The notes under the pieces are model-generated. The model was not told where the DNA came from, did not search any database, and worked only from the letters and a program-made list of their open reading frames with translations. The position numbers and the translations under genes are program-made. From contig PFOY01000021.1 of assembly GCA_002792755.1 (NCBI GenBank), positions 1 to 15,629 on the forward strand: a stretch of DNA of 15,629 bases, read 5' to 3'. Each line of letters opens with the position of its first letter. Position 1 is the first letter of the stretch. Positions 1-6,084 of the stretch are shown piece after piece. The DNA comes from Candidatus Nomurabacteria bacterium CG_4_10_14_0_2_um_filter_30_12 (GTDB lineage Bacteria; Patescibacteriota; Minisyncoccia; Phycocordibacterales; UBA9973).

Positions 1-1187
1 TTTTCTGCTTCTTCAAAAGAAGAAGTGTTTGCATAATGTAATATATCTTCTAAAGAAGGATTAGTTATGTCTGAATTTACAAGCCAAAGAGCTATTGCTG
101 TTTCTTGTAGTTTTTCTTGATTTACAGAATCCTGATTTAGAGAGTTTTCTAACGGTCTGGCTGGGGTTCGGGGCCCCAGAGATCCGAGGACCTTAGAAAA
201 TTCTTCTAAATCAGGATTCTGTTTTTTCTCAAAAAAACTTTTTAATCTTGAATATAAACTTCTAAACTCAAACACCAAAAACATGATTTCAATTTTTTTC
301 AAATCAGCATTCTCCCAAAAAGTTTTTTCTTGTAATTTAAAATCAATAGGCGCATCAGTTCTTATTTTTGCTAATGTTTTTGAAAATAAAGCTTCTTCTT
401 CATTATTTTTTATAAGCTCTAAAACTCTAGGAGATATACCTTTTTTAAGAAAAACTTTTTCATCTTTTTTAATTTGTTTATATATTTCTTCTATTGTTCC
501 AAAATTAACAATTAAATTTGTAGCTGTCTTTTCACCAATTCCTTTTATTCCAATAATATTATCAGATGGGTCACCCCTCAATCCTTTATAATCTGGTAAT
601 AATTTTGGTTTAAAACCAAACCTATCAATCATTTTTTCTTCGTCATATAAAATAGTGTCATTAATTCCTTTTTTTAAGGTATAGACTTGCACTTTTTTAT
701 CGTCAACTAATTGCATTGTGTCCATATCTCCAGATGCAATAATTATATTTATCCCGTTAGAAGTAGAGGGTCGCTGCGAGCCCTCGCGACTTCTAACGGG
801 ATTTATTTGGTGTACTATTGTTCCTAAGACATCATCTGCTTCAAAACCAGGTGCATCATAGATAGGGATATCAAATGCTTCAAAAATTTGTCTAGAATTC
901 TTTAGTTGCAAAACTAAAGCATCTTCTGTTTTTGCTCTTTTAGCTTTGTATCCATCATATGCTTCATGTCTAAAAGTTTTTTGAGGTAAATCATAACAAG
1001 CCACAATATAATCTGGCTTTAAATCGGTAATAATCTTCATCAACATACTACAAAGACCATACAAAGCCCCAGTAGGCTCACCCTTAGATGATAGAAATTC
1101 AGGTAAGGCATGATAAGCCCGATGTATTATTGCATGAGAATCCAATAACACTAATGTTTGAGGTAAATTTTTATTATTCTTAACCAT
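1..1187 (-). CDS. polA: DNA polymerase I, N-terminal part (runs off the window edge)
   Basis: The visible 395 residues hold the 5' nuclease (flap endonuclease) domain used in Okazaki-fragment and repair processing, followed by the beginning of the next domain. Motifs seen: LLDSHAIIHRAYHALPEF near the start, GFEADDVLG, ASGDMDTMQL, and the helix-hairpin-helix stretch GLRGDPSDNIIGIKGIGEKT at about residues 202-221. The ATG at 1185-1187 gives MVKNNKNLPQTLVLLDSHA and lies 7 nt below a TGCTATAAT extended -10, so the mRNA is probably leaderless. Two foreign pieces are carried in frame: an 18-residue insertion (NPVRSREGSQRPSTSNGI, about residues 129-146) from the TCCCGTTAGAAGT element, and a Gly/Pro/Arg-rich stretch at about residues 323-355 encoded by the 125-221 palindrome in the linker after the nuclease domain. 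The reading frame stays open through both. The 3'-5' exonuclease-like and polymerase domains would lie outside the window. It is divergent from pilB. Confidence 0.93.
   Translation of the reverse strand, partial: MVKNNKNLPQTLVLLDSHAIIHRAYHALPEFLSSKGEPTGALYGLCSMLMKIITDLKPDYIVACYDLPQKTFRHEAYDGYKAKRAKTEDALVLQLKNSRQIFEAFDIPIYDAPGFEADDVLGTIVHQINPVRSREGSQRPSTSNGINIIIASGDMDTMQLVDDKKVQVYTLKKGINDTILYDEEKMIDRFGFKPKLLPDYKGLRGDPSDNIIGIKGIGEKTATNLIVNFGTIEEIYKQIKKDEKVFLKKGISPRVLELIKNNEEEALFSKTLAKIRTDAPIDFKLQEKTFWENADLKKIEIMFLVFEFRSLYSRLKSFFEKKQNPDLEEFSKVLGSLGPRTPARPLENSLNQDSVNQEKLQETAIALWLVNSDITNPSLEDILHYANTSSFEEAE
125..221. repeat. 97-bp GC-rich palindrome inside polA
   Basis: The outer 17-bp arms, CAGAATCCTGATTTAGA and its exact complement, are perfect inverted repeats. 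Inner arms (GTTTTCTAACGGTC and GACCTTAGAAAAT) continue the symmetry with small mismatches around a very GC-rich centre (GGGGTTCGGGGCCCC). On the coding (minus) strand it is read in frame as part of PolA, in the linker after the 5' nuclease domain. The base composition differs sharply from the surrounding AT-rich gene. The inner ends share CCGTTAGAA / TTCTAA with the TCCCGTTAGAAGT element, which suggests a related family; that link is inference. Confidence 0.8.
753..801. repeat. TCCCGTTAGAAGT palindromic element, copy 1 (in polA)
   Basis: A 49-bp element with ends CCCGTTAGAAGT and ACTTCTAACGGGA, and a 24-nt GC-rich interior that itself folds (GAGGGTCGC against GCGAGCCCTC). It is flanked by the direct repeat TTTAT at 748-752 and 802-806. 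Element plus one copy of the flank is 54 bp, that is 18 codons, so the polA frame is preserved. Removing it in silico restores VHQINIIIASGD, a continuous match to the usual PolA layout. This is a clean insertion with a target-site duplication. Confidence 0.9.
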
Positions 1188-1194
1188 TAAATCA

Positions 1195-1223
1195 ATTATA
1201 GCATTTTTATAGTTGGTTATTCA
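1195..1223 (-). promoter_or_regulatory. polA promoter, leaderless type
   Basis: On the minus strand an extended -10 (TGCTATAAT; hexamer at 1195-1200) ends 7 nt before the polA ATG, which puts the expected transcription start at or next to the start codon. A weak -35 (TGAATA, 1218-1223) lies 17 bp upstream. It overlaps the divergent pilB promoter, so the two may interfere or be co-controlled. Confidence 0.6.
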
Positions 1224-1242
1224 TAATGAAATATTGTATTAT
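1213..1242 (+). promoter_or_regulatory. pilB promoter, leaderless type
   Basis: TTGGTT (1213-1218), an 18-bp spacer and TATTAT (1237-1242) place the transcription start about 3 nt before the ATG at 1253. This decides the pilB start in favour of 1253 over the in-frame ATG at 1226, which lies upstream of the -10. Confidence 0.5.
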
Positions 1243-1252
1243 TAAAAGATAT

Positions 1253-2950
1253 ATGACAGATTTTGATGAAGAAAAACAAAATAAACAACTAAATGAAATA
1301 CGAAAACAAGAAGAAGAAGAACTCGTGGCAGTACTAGCAGAATCAAAATACAAACTTCCTTATATTGACCTTTCGCGTTTAGGTATAGACAACGAAGCAT
1401 TGCGACATATTTCTGAAAAAGATGCACGTGAATTAAAAATCGGGCCTTTTAAACTTTTCGGTAAAAATATTTTTATAGCAGTACGCTCCCCTTCAGATGA
1501 TTTACTTTCAAAATTAAAAGAACAAATGGAAAGACAAAGTCTGATTCCTACTTTTTATATGGTATCTCTAGCTTCTTTAGAGAAAATTTGGGATAGATAT
1601 AATGAACTTTCATCAGCCGAAAATTCAAAAGTTGGAGGTATAGATATATCTGGAGAAGTCTTAAGAGAAACAGCAAAAGATATTAAAATAATGGATGATA
1701 TTGGAAAATTAATAACAGATACAATATCTGGAAGTTCTATACACAAGATTTCTCATATGCTTGAAATAATATTAGCCGGAGCAATATCTATCAAAGCATC
1801 CGATATACATATCGAACCTGAAAAAGATAGAAGTAGATTACGACTTCGTCTAGATGGAGTACTTCACGATGTTATTTTTTTTGAAAACAATATTTATCAT
1901 TTACTCAATTCAAGAATTAAACTTCTTTCTGGGATGAAATTAACTTCAAAAATAGCACAAGATGGACGTTTTAGTATTATGGAAGAAAAAGAAGAATTAA
2001 ACATACGTACTTCTCTTATTCCTGGAGCATATGGTGAATCTATAGTTATGCGTATCTTGGATCCTAAATCAATTCAAGTGAAACTTGAAGATATGGGAAT
2101 AGAACCATTCTTATTTTCTGTAATAGAACAAGAAATTCAAAAACCAAATGGAATGATATTGGTCACTGGTCCTACTGGTTCCGGAAAGACAACGACACTA
2201 TATGCATTTTTAAGAAAGATTTATTCAGATGAAATTAAAATAATAACCATTGAAGATCCTATTGAATATCACCTAGATGGTATCACTCAAACACAAACAA
2301 ATTCTGAAAAAGGATATACATTCTTAGAAGGATTACGATCTGCATTGAGACAAGACCCAGACGTAGTGATGATAGGTGAAATACGTGACGCAGAGACTGC
2401 AAAGACAGCAATAGAATCAGCTTTGACAGGACATATGGTATTTTCAACTCTTCACACAAACAACGCAGCTGGTGTCATTCCACGATTAATTGACCTAAAT
2501 GCAAACCCAAAAATAATGGTGTCCGCATTATCATTATCAATTGCTCAACGTTTGGTACGTAAATTATGTCCTCTCTGTAAAATTGAAAAAACTCCAACAG
2601 AAAAAGAATCAACTACAATGAAATTAGTAATGGATAGTATAAAAGAAGAAGGAAAAAATCTTTCAAATTATAATATAGATCCCGATGCACCTATAAAATT
2701 ATATTCTCCTGTAGGTTGTGAAAAATGTAATATGATAGGATACACCGGACGAATAGGTATATTTGAAGCTATCAAAACAAATGAAGCTATAGAAAAAATA
2801 ATGCCACAAAACCCAAGTGAAAGAGAAATTAAAAAAGTCGCCAGAGCTCAAGGAATACTTTCTATGCGACAAGACGGTGTAGTAAAAATATTAAATGGTA
2901 TCACTTCGTTTGATGAAGTATTAAACGTGGTTGATTTATTTGAAGAATAA
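1253..2950 (+). CDS. pilB: Type IV pilus assembly / type II secretion ATPase (PilB/GspE family)
   Basis: Cytoplasmic hexameric ATPase that powers extension of type IV pili or pseudopili. Numbered from the ATG at 1226, the protein has an N-terminal domain of the MshEN/T2SSE-N kind (about 40-150), Walker A GPTGSGKTTT (315-324), the Asp box ITIEDPIEYHLDG, Walker B with GEIRDAE (384-390), the His box TGHMVFSTLHTN, and a four-cysteine zinc site of the PilB/GspE type (C448-x2-C451 and C498-x2-C501). The length of about 565-574 residues is normal. I choose ATG 1253 (MTDFDEEKQ) because the upstream -10 fits leaderless start there; the longer form from 1226 would begin MKYCIIKRY. No other pilus genes are in the window. 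The tail LNVVDLFEE is copied in degenerate form after the toxin-antitoxin pair downstream. Confidence 0.93.
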   Translation: MTDFDEEKQNKQLNEIRKQEEEELVAVLAESKYKLPYIDLSRLGIDNEALRHISEKDARELKIGPFKLFGKNIFIAVRSPSDDLLSKLKEQMERQSLIPTFYMVSLASLEKIWDRYNELSSAENSKVGGIDISGEVLRETAKDIKIMDDIGKLITDTISGSSIHKISHMLEIILAGAISIKASDIHIEPEKDRSRLRLRLDGVLHDVIFFENNIYHLLNSRIKLLSGMKLTSKIAQDGRFSIMEEKEELNIRTSLIPGAYGESIVMRILDPKSIQVKLEDMGIEPFLFSVIEQEIQKPNGMILVTGPTGSGKTTTLYAFLRKIYSDEIKIITIEDPIEYHLDGITQTQTNSEKGYTFLEGLRSALRQDPDVVMIGEIRDAETAKTAIESALTGHMVFSTLHTNNAAGVIPRLIDLNANPKIMVSALSLSIAQRLVRKLCPLCKIEKTPTEKESTTMKLVMDSIKEEGKNLSNYNIDPDAPIKLYSPVGCEKCNMIGYTGRIGIFEAIKTNEAIEKIMPQNPSEREIKKVARAQGILSMRQDGVVKILNGITSFDEVLNVVDLFEE

Positions 2951-2971
2951 AAATAGATAATCATACATTAC

Positions 2972-3000
2972 TTGACTTATGTATATAATGGGTATATACT
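2972..3000 (+). promoter_or_regulatory. Promoter and likely operator of the toxin-antitoxin pair
   Basis: TTGACT (2972-2977), a 17-bp spacer and TATACT (2995-3000) form a good sigma-70-type promoter ending 6 nt before the antitoxin ATG, so the mRNA is predicted to be leaderless. A perfect inverted repeat GTATATA-ATGGG-TATATAC (2981-2999) overlaps the -10, a typical position for autorepression by a RelB-type antitoxin or the TA complex. The autoregulation is inferred from family behaviour. Confidence 0.6.
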
Positions 3001-3006
3001 ATATAT

Positions 3007-3279
3007 ATGAATAATGCAGTTATAAATTTTAATACAGATCCAAAATTAAAAAGTGAAGCAAAAAAAGTCCTAAATGAAATGGGACTTACTCTTTCTATTG
3101 CCTTAAATGCTTCTTTGAGAAGAATTATCACAGAGAGAAAAATAGAATTTATCGCACCAGAAATACCAAATACTCGTTTAAGAAAGTCATTTAAATATGC
3201 AGAAAAGGAATATAAAAGTGGTAAGATGAAAGTTTGTAAAAATTATAAAGAGTTAGAAAAACATCTTCTCTCTTTATGA
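3007..3279 (+). CDS. RelB/DinJ-family antitoxin
   Basis: 90-residue protein with an N-terminal ribbon-helix-helix signature: a beta strand NAVINFNTDPKLKSEAKKVL followed by EMGLTLSIALNASLRRII, as in RelB/DinJ antitoxins. The C-terminal half (YAEKEYKSGKMKVCKNYKE) looks like the flexible toxin-wrapping region. It overlaps the next gene by 4 bp (ATGA), the standard antitoxin-toxin arrangement with translational coupling. Family members bind their own promoter and neutralise the partner RNase. The start is fixed by the promoter 6 nt upstream. It ends in TGA, showing that UGA is stop here. Confidence 0.85.
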   Translation: MNNAVINFNTDPKLKSEAKKVLNEMGLTLSIALNASLRRIITERKIEFIAPEIPNTRLRKSFKYAEKEYKSGKMKVCKNYKELEKHLLSL

Positions 3280-3539
3280 TATATATACTAACTACTAAAA
3301 TTTTTGATAAATCTTTTAAAAAGAAAGACAAGTTTATACAGAAAAAAGCTCTTGAGCGAATCAAGATTTTTACAGAAGATCCTTTTAATTTTTTATTAAA
3401 TAACCATGCACTCACTGGTGAATATAAAAACATAAGAAGTATTAATATAACTGGTGATTATAGAGTTTTATTTTATTATGCCAACGAAAATACAGTTATT
3501 TTTTCAGATATAGGCACTCACCCAGAATTGTATGAGTAA
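3276..3539 (+). CDS. YafQ/RelE-family mRNA interferase toxin
   Basis: 87-residue ParE/RelE-fold protein. YafQ-like features seen are LTTKIFDKSFKKKDK at the start, ALTGEYKNIRSINITGDYRVLFYY in the middle and the end IGTHPELYE, where YafQ-type toxins carry the catalytic His (IGTHxxLY). YafQ and RelE cleave mRNA in the ribosomal A site. The family residues (H in GTHPELYE, R in GDYRVLF) are intact, so the toxin is probably active. It is coupled to the antitoxin by the ATGA overlap. The pair stands alone between pilB and a short copy of the pilB tail, which suggests arrival as a small cassette. Confidence 0.87.
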   Translation: MIYILTTKIFDKSFKKKDKFIQKKALERIKIFTEDPFNFLLNNHALTGEYKNIRSINITGDYRVLFYYANENTVIFSDIGTHPELYE

Positions 3540-3549
3540 ATCTTCTTTT

Positions 3550-3579
3550 TTAAATGTAGTTGATTTAAATGAAAAATAA
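3550..3579 (+). pseudogene. Degenerate duplicate of the pilB 3' end
   Basis: The ten codons here read LNVVDLNEK-stop, against LNVVDLFEE-stop at the true pilB end. DNA agreement continues past the stop (TAAAAATA in both). By eye there are about 6 mismatches in 36 positions, two of them synonymous. It is not attached to an ORF of its own. The likely reading is that the toxin-antitoxin cassette entered at the pilB tail and left a second, diverged tail downstream. Confidence 0.6.
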
Positions 3580-3625
3580 AAATAAAAGCCAACAAACATT
3601 TTTTCCTTTCGGTGTTGCTGGCTTT
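3568..3625 (-). terminator. Rho-independent terminator for the 76-aa gene
   Basis: Arms 3585-3595 (AAAGCCAACAA) and 3615-3625 (TTGCTGGCTTT) form an 11-bp stem. On the minus strand the single non-Watson-Crick pair is a G-U wobble and the stem runs into a T-rich tract (TTTTATTTTTATTTTT). On the plus strand it is an A-C mismatch and the T tract is poor, so it serves the minus-strand gene best. It may also weakly end the toxin-antitoxin transcript. Confidence 0.75.
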
Positions 3626-3640
3626 AATAAAAGCAAAGAT

Positions 3641-3871
3641 TTAATAAATAATCTCCGCGATTTTTTGGCAAAGGATGCCTGGTCCAACTTTTCTCACCTC
3701 AATACAAGCATCCTTCTTGTTTTTTGCGCTTAATTTCATTGGTAACCTATCTGAGGCTACTACTTCGTATCCCGGGAAAGGGAAAAAGAAGTATTCCTCT
3801 CTGTGTCCCTTATGCGCTTGTTTACTGTCCACAATTTCTCTATCAACCTGATTTCCGTCTTTTCCGCACAT
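3641..3871 (-). CDS. Small hypothetical protein (76 aa) with consensus expression signals
   Basis: I do not recognise this protein. It begins MCGKDGNQVDREIVDSK, is rich in charged residues, has a hydrophobic-aromatic patch (EEYFFFPFPGYEVV), and ends VRKVGPGILCQKIAEIIY. No membrane segment or known motif is evident. It is unlikely to be a chance frame, because upstream lie a consensus promoter (TTAACA, 17 bp, TATAAT) and a strong Shine-Dalgarno AGGAAAGGA about 8 nt before the ATG, and an intrinsic terminator follows. Its use of a Shine-Dalgarno and a 5' UTR of about 44 nt sets it apart from the leaderless genes around it, and its base composition is less AT-rich; both fit recent acquisition. 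Confidence 0.62.
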   Translation of the reverse strand: MCGKDGNQVDREIVDSKQAHKGHREEYFFFPFPGYEVVASDRLPMKLSAKNKKDACIEVRKVGPGILCQKIAEIIY

Positions 3872-3880
3872 GTTTTTTAT

Positions 3881-3950
3881 CCTTTCCTTTTTATTTTGGT
3901 AGGAACAATTTCCTTAAATGAATTATAGAGATACCATCCACCAATGTTAA
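3881..3950 (-). promoter_or_regulatory. Promoter and Shine-Dalgarno of the 76-aa gene
   Basis: Minus-strand -35 TTAACA (3945-3950), a 17-bp spacer, -10 TATAAT (3922-3927), then a leader of about 44 nt with AGGAAAGG (3881-3888) ending about 9 nt before the ATG. This is the best textbook promoter plus ribosome binding site in the window. Confidence 0.72.
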
Positions 3951-3973
3951 GTTTTCTAACATTGATATTGTAT

Positions 3974-4002
3974 TTGAGACTTTTTGTAAAATTTGTTAGA
4001 AT
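3974..4002 (+). promoter_or_regulatory. Promoter of the ACT-like gene, leaderless type
   Basis: TTGAGA (3974-3979), a 17-bp spacer and an extended -10 TGTTAGAAT (hexamer 3997-4002) end 7 nt before the ATG at 4010. The expected transcription start falls on the start codon, which supports 4010 over the upstream in-frame ATG at 3944. Confidence 0.62.
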
Positions 4003-4009
4003 ACACATA

Positions 4010-4669
4010 ATGATAAAAATACAACCAATAGTGCGAGATATAGTAATGGCAGAGTTAGAAGCTTATTATGCATTAACAAATGGCTATATGAATATGAGTA
4101 GCTATGCATATCGTATACGTCCAAAAGTAGAAGAACTTACCAAAAAACAAGTGACCATCACTAGTCTAGTAGTTTCCCTATCACGATTGCGAAAAGAATT
4201 TAAAAAAATGAAACCACTCATACATGACGTGGCTATAAAAAACATAACGACGAAACTTCCACTCTCTGAAATAATATACAAAAATACAAATGAATTTATT
4301 AAAGAACTAGAATCACTACATAAAAATATATCAATATCACAAGAAGATTTTTTTACTATAACAATAGGTACTACAGAAGTTGATATTATCTGTTCAACTA
4401 TCTTAGAAAACAAAATTCTAAAACATTTTAAAAATAAACCAAAAACTATAAATCACAACCTAGCGGCAATTGGTATTTCTTTTGGATCAGAAGTTTTTGA
4501 TACTCCAAATGTATTTTTTTCTCTTCTTTCTATCACTGCTCGTGCTAATATAAACATAGAAGAATTAGTCTCTACCCCTACTGAATTTATTTTAATAACA
4601 GCTGAAAAAGATTTCAGTAAAACTGTTTCTTTATTTTCAAATTTATATAGAGAAGTAAATAAAATATAA
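4010..4669 (+). CDS. Conserved-looking protein with a C-terminal ACT-like region
   Basis: 219 residues from ATG 4010 (MIKIQPIVRDIVMAELEAYY). The N-terminal part is helical and basic (VEELTKKQVTITSLVVSLSR, then LRKEFKKMK) and could be a winged-helix or DNA-binding region. The C-terminal third (NLAAIGISFGSEVFDTPNVF, then FSLLSITARANINIEEL, then STPTEFILITAEKDFSKTV) has the beta-alpha-beta rhythm of ACT domains from aspartokinase-like regulators, including the 'single out a state, then small-molecule strand' layout. A regulator with a ligand-sensing ACT domain is a reasonable guess, but I cannot name it. Choosing the upstream ATG at 3944 would add a hydrophobic stretch of 22 residues that lies upstream of the promoter. 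Confidence 0.7.
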   Translation: MIKIQPIVRDIVMAELEAYYALTNGYMNMSSYAYRIRPKVEELTKKQVTITSLVVSLSRLRKEFKKMKPLIHDVAIKNITTKLPLSEIIYKNTNEFIKELESLHKNISISQEDFFTITIGTTEVDIICSTILENKILKHFKNKPKTINHNLAAIGISFGSEVFDTPNVFFSLLSITARANINIEELVSTPTEFILITAEKDFSKTVSLFSNLYREVNKI

Positions 4670-4685
4670 AATTATATTTACTAAT

Positions 4686-4836
4686 AAAAAAAGCATTAAT
4701 CTCTAAACAATCCTTTCAAAGCTAAGCCCTAAAAGTAACAAATTCTTGAAGGATAGACCCAGAAACCTAAAAGGTACCAAGACGTCCTACGCAAACCTAT
4801 ATAACCGATGGCTGATTGCTTAGAGATTAATGCCCT
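4686..4836 (-). ncRNA. Candidate structured non-coding RNA, about 145 nt
   Basis: The intergenic region is closed by 20-nt arms GCATTAATCTCTAAACAATC (4693-4712) and their complement at 4814-4833, with one substitution that is a G-U wobble on the minus strand. On that strand the stem runs straight into seven T residues (4692 down to 4686), an intrinsic terminator. Inside are further possible hairpins: ACCTTTTAGGT, and CCTTCAAG against CTTTGAAAGG with one bulge. A TATAAG -10-like box ends just before GGGC. No ORF is present and GC is higher than the surroundings. A 6S-like RNA is possible from size and the long closing stem, but I see no diagnostic motif; SRP RNA, tmRNA and RNase P do not fit. 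A transposable palindrome is the alternative. Confidence 0.55.
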
Positions 4837-4977
4837 CTTATAAAACAAAAAAGGTTCAAAACCTCTACAAAATAATTATACTATATTCTAAACTAATCAA
4901 ATGCTATAATGTGTATAGCAATGTGGATAGCCTGTTAATAATGAACTATATAAAGAAGTATAGCATAATATAAAAAA
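4837..4977 (+). promoter_or_regulatory. ruvB upstream region
   Basis: AT-rich spacer with a TATAAT (4905-4910) inside a perfect inverted repeat GCTATA-ATGTG-TATAGC (4904-4920), followed at 4922-4930 by TGTGGATAG, one base from a DnaA box. A second AT-rich box (TAATAT, 4966-4971) ends 6 nt before the ruvB ATG, as in the leaderless genes. Which box drives ruvB cannot be decided by eye. Confidence 0.35.
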
Positions 4978-6012
4978 ATGTCAAGTAAAAACACTAAAAA
5001 AACAAAAGAAATTAAAGAGAAAGACAATGAAAGTGTTGACGATTTAGTTCTTGATCAAGCTTTACGACCTACACAATGGGGTGAATATATAGGTCAAAAA
5101 CACATAAAAGACAACATTAAAATACTTTTAACAGCGGCAGAAGAACGTGGACATATACCAGAACATATATTATTTTATGGACCACCAGGATTAGGAAAAA
5201 CTACTCTCGCACACTTAATAGCAAAAGAAACTGGTAAGCAAATGAAAATAACATCTGGACCTGCTATTGAAAAAGTAGGTGACCTTGCATCTATTCTTAC
5301 AAACCTAGCATCTGGTGATATTCTTTTTATTGATGAAATACATAGACTTAATAAAATGGTTGAGGAAATACTTTACCCAGCCATGGAGTCTGGTGTTTTA
5401 GATATAATTATTGGGAAAGGACCATCAGCGAGAACCATACAATTAGACTTACCTGCTTTCACATTAATAGCAGCCACTACTCGTGTAGCATTAGTATCCT
5501 CCCCTCTTCGTTCACGTTTCTCTGGTGGAGTTTTTCGATTAGAATTTTATTCAAATGAAGAAATAGCAGAAATAGTAAAAAGATCTAGTAAACTATTAAA
5601 AACAGAATTAGACGAAGGAGCTTTACAAGAAATAGCTAAACGAAGTAGGTTTACTCCTCGTACTGCAAATTATTTTTTAAAAAGAGCTCGTGATTTTGCA
5701 CAAGTACACAGAAAAGCACTAGATAAAAAAACAGTAAAAGATGCACTCAATATGCTTGCAATTGATGATATTGGATTAAATTCTTCTGACAGAAAATTTT
5801 TAGAAATATTAATAGAAAAATTTAAAGGTGGACCAGTAGGATTAAAAACAATAGGTGCTGCAATGTCCGAAGAAGAAGCTACAGTAGAAGAAATAATAGA
5901 ACCATATTTGATTCAGCTTGGTTTATTAGAAAGAACAGCTCGTGGACGTGTAGCTACAGAAAAAGCTTACCAACATTTAGGTTTTGAATATAAAAATAAC
6001 ACAGGCGTCTAG
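4978..6012 (+). CDS. ruvB: Holliday junction branch migration ATPase RuvB
   Basis: 344 residues, normal for RuvB, the AAA+ motor that drives branch migration on RuvA-bound Holliday junctions. In order: LRPTQWGEYIGQKHIKDNIK at the domain start, Walker A GPPGLGKTT (68-76), Walker B with DEIHRL (119-124), sensor-1 region AATTRVALVSSPLRSRF with the arginine-finger region, and the C-terminal winged helix ending VEEIIEPYLIQLGLLERTAR then GRVATEKAYQHLG. The N-terminal 22 residues are a charged Lys/Glu-rich extension. It heads the ruvB-yebC-ruvC group; ruvA is not in the window. The start is the first ATG of the frame, with no Shine-Dalgarno in front. Confidence 0.96.
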   Translation: MSSKNTKKTKEIKEKDNESVDDLVLDQALRPTQWGEYIGQKHIKDNIKILLTAAEERGHIPEHILFYGPPGLGKTTLAHLIAKETGKQMKITSGPAIEKVGDLASILTNLASGDILFIDEIHRLNKMVEEILYPAMESGVLDIIIGKGPSARTIQLDLPAFTLIAATTRVALVSSPLRSRFSGGVFRLEFYSNEEIAEIVKRSSKLLKTELDEGALQEIAKRSRFTPRTANYFLKRARDFAQVHRKALDKKTVKDALNMLAIDDIGLNSSDRKFLEILIEKFKGGPVGLKTIGAAMSEEEATVEEIIEPYLIQLGLLERTARGRVATEKAYQHLGFEYKNNTGV

Positions 6013-6083
6013 GCATTAAGCCTTGGGTATTAGTAAATTTAAAAGCTAAAGCCTAATGCTTAAAACCCTAAAGCCTAAATAAA
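6013..6083. repeat. Low-complexity imperfect repeat between ruvB and yebC
   Basis: The spacer is built of variants of AGCCTAA / TTAGGCT-type words: TAGGCATTAAGCCTTGGGT, then AAGCTAAAGCCTAATGCTT, then AACCCTAAAGCCTAAAT. Both orientations occur, so a weak hairpin can form. It has no coding potential and no Shine-Dalgarno for yebC. It looks like an intergenic filler repeat, not a regulator. Confidence 0.45.
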
Positions 6084-6084
6084 T

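Noticed and set aside
283..591. A plus-strand open frame of 102 codons
   Set aside because: It lies antisense inside the polA nuclease domain, whose motifs are clear on the minus strand.
1226..1252. Upstream ATG as the pilB start
   Set aside because: It lies before the best -10 box (1237-1242); the leaderless pattern favours 1253, though the longer form cannot be excluded.
2972..2989. TTGACT plus TATAAT (2984-2989) as the toxin-antitoxin promoter
   Set aside because: The spacer would be only 6 bp; TATACT at 2995-3000 gives 17 bp.
3724..3921. A plus-strand open frame of 65 codons
   Set aside because: It is antisense to the 76-aa gene, which has promoter, Shine-Dalgarno and terminator; this frame has none of these.
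4686..4836. tmRNA, SRP RNA or RNase P RNA
   Set aside because: The element is too short for tmRNA or RNase P, and no GGAAG-type SRP domain IV motif or tRNA-like end is visible.
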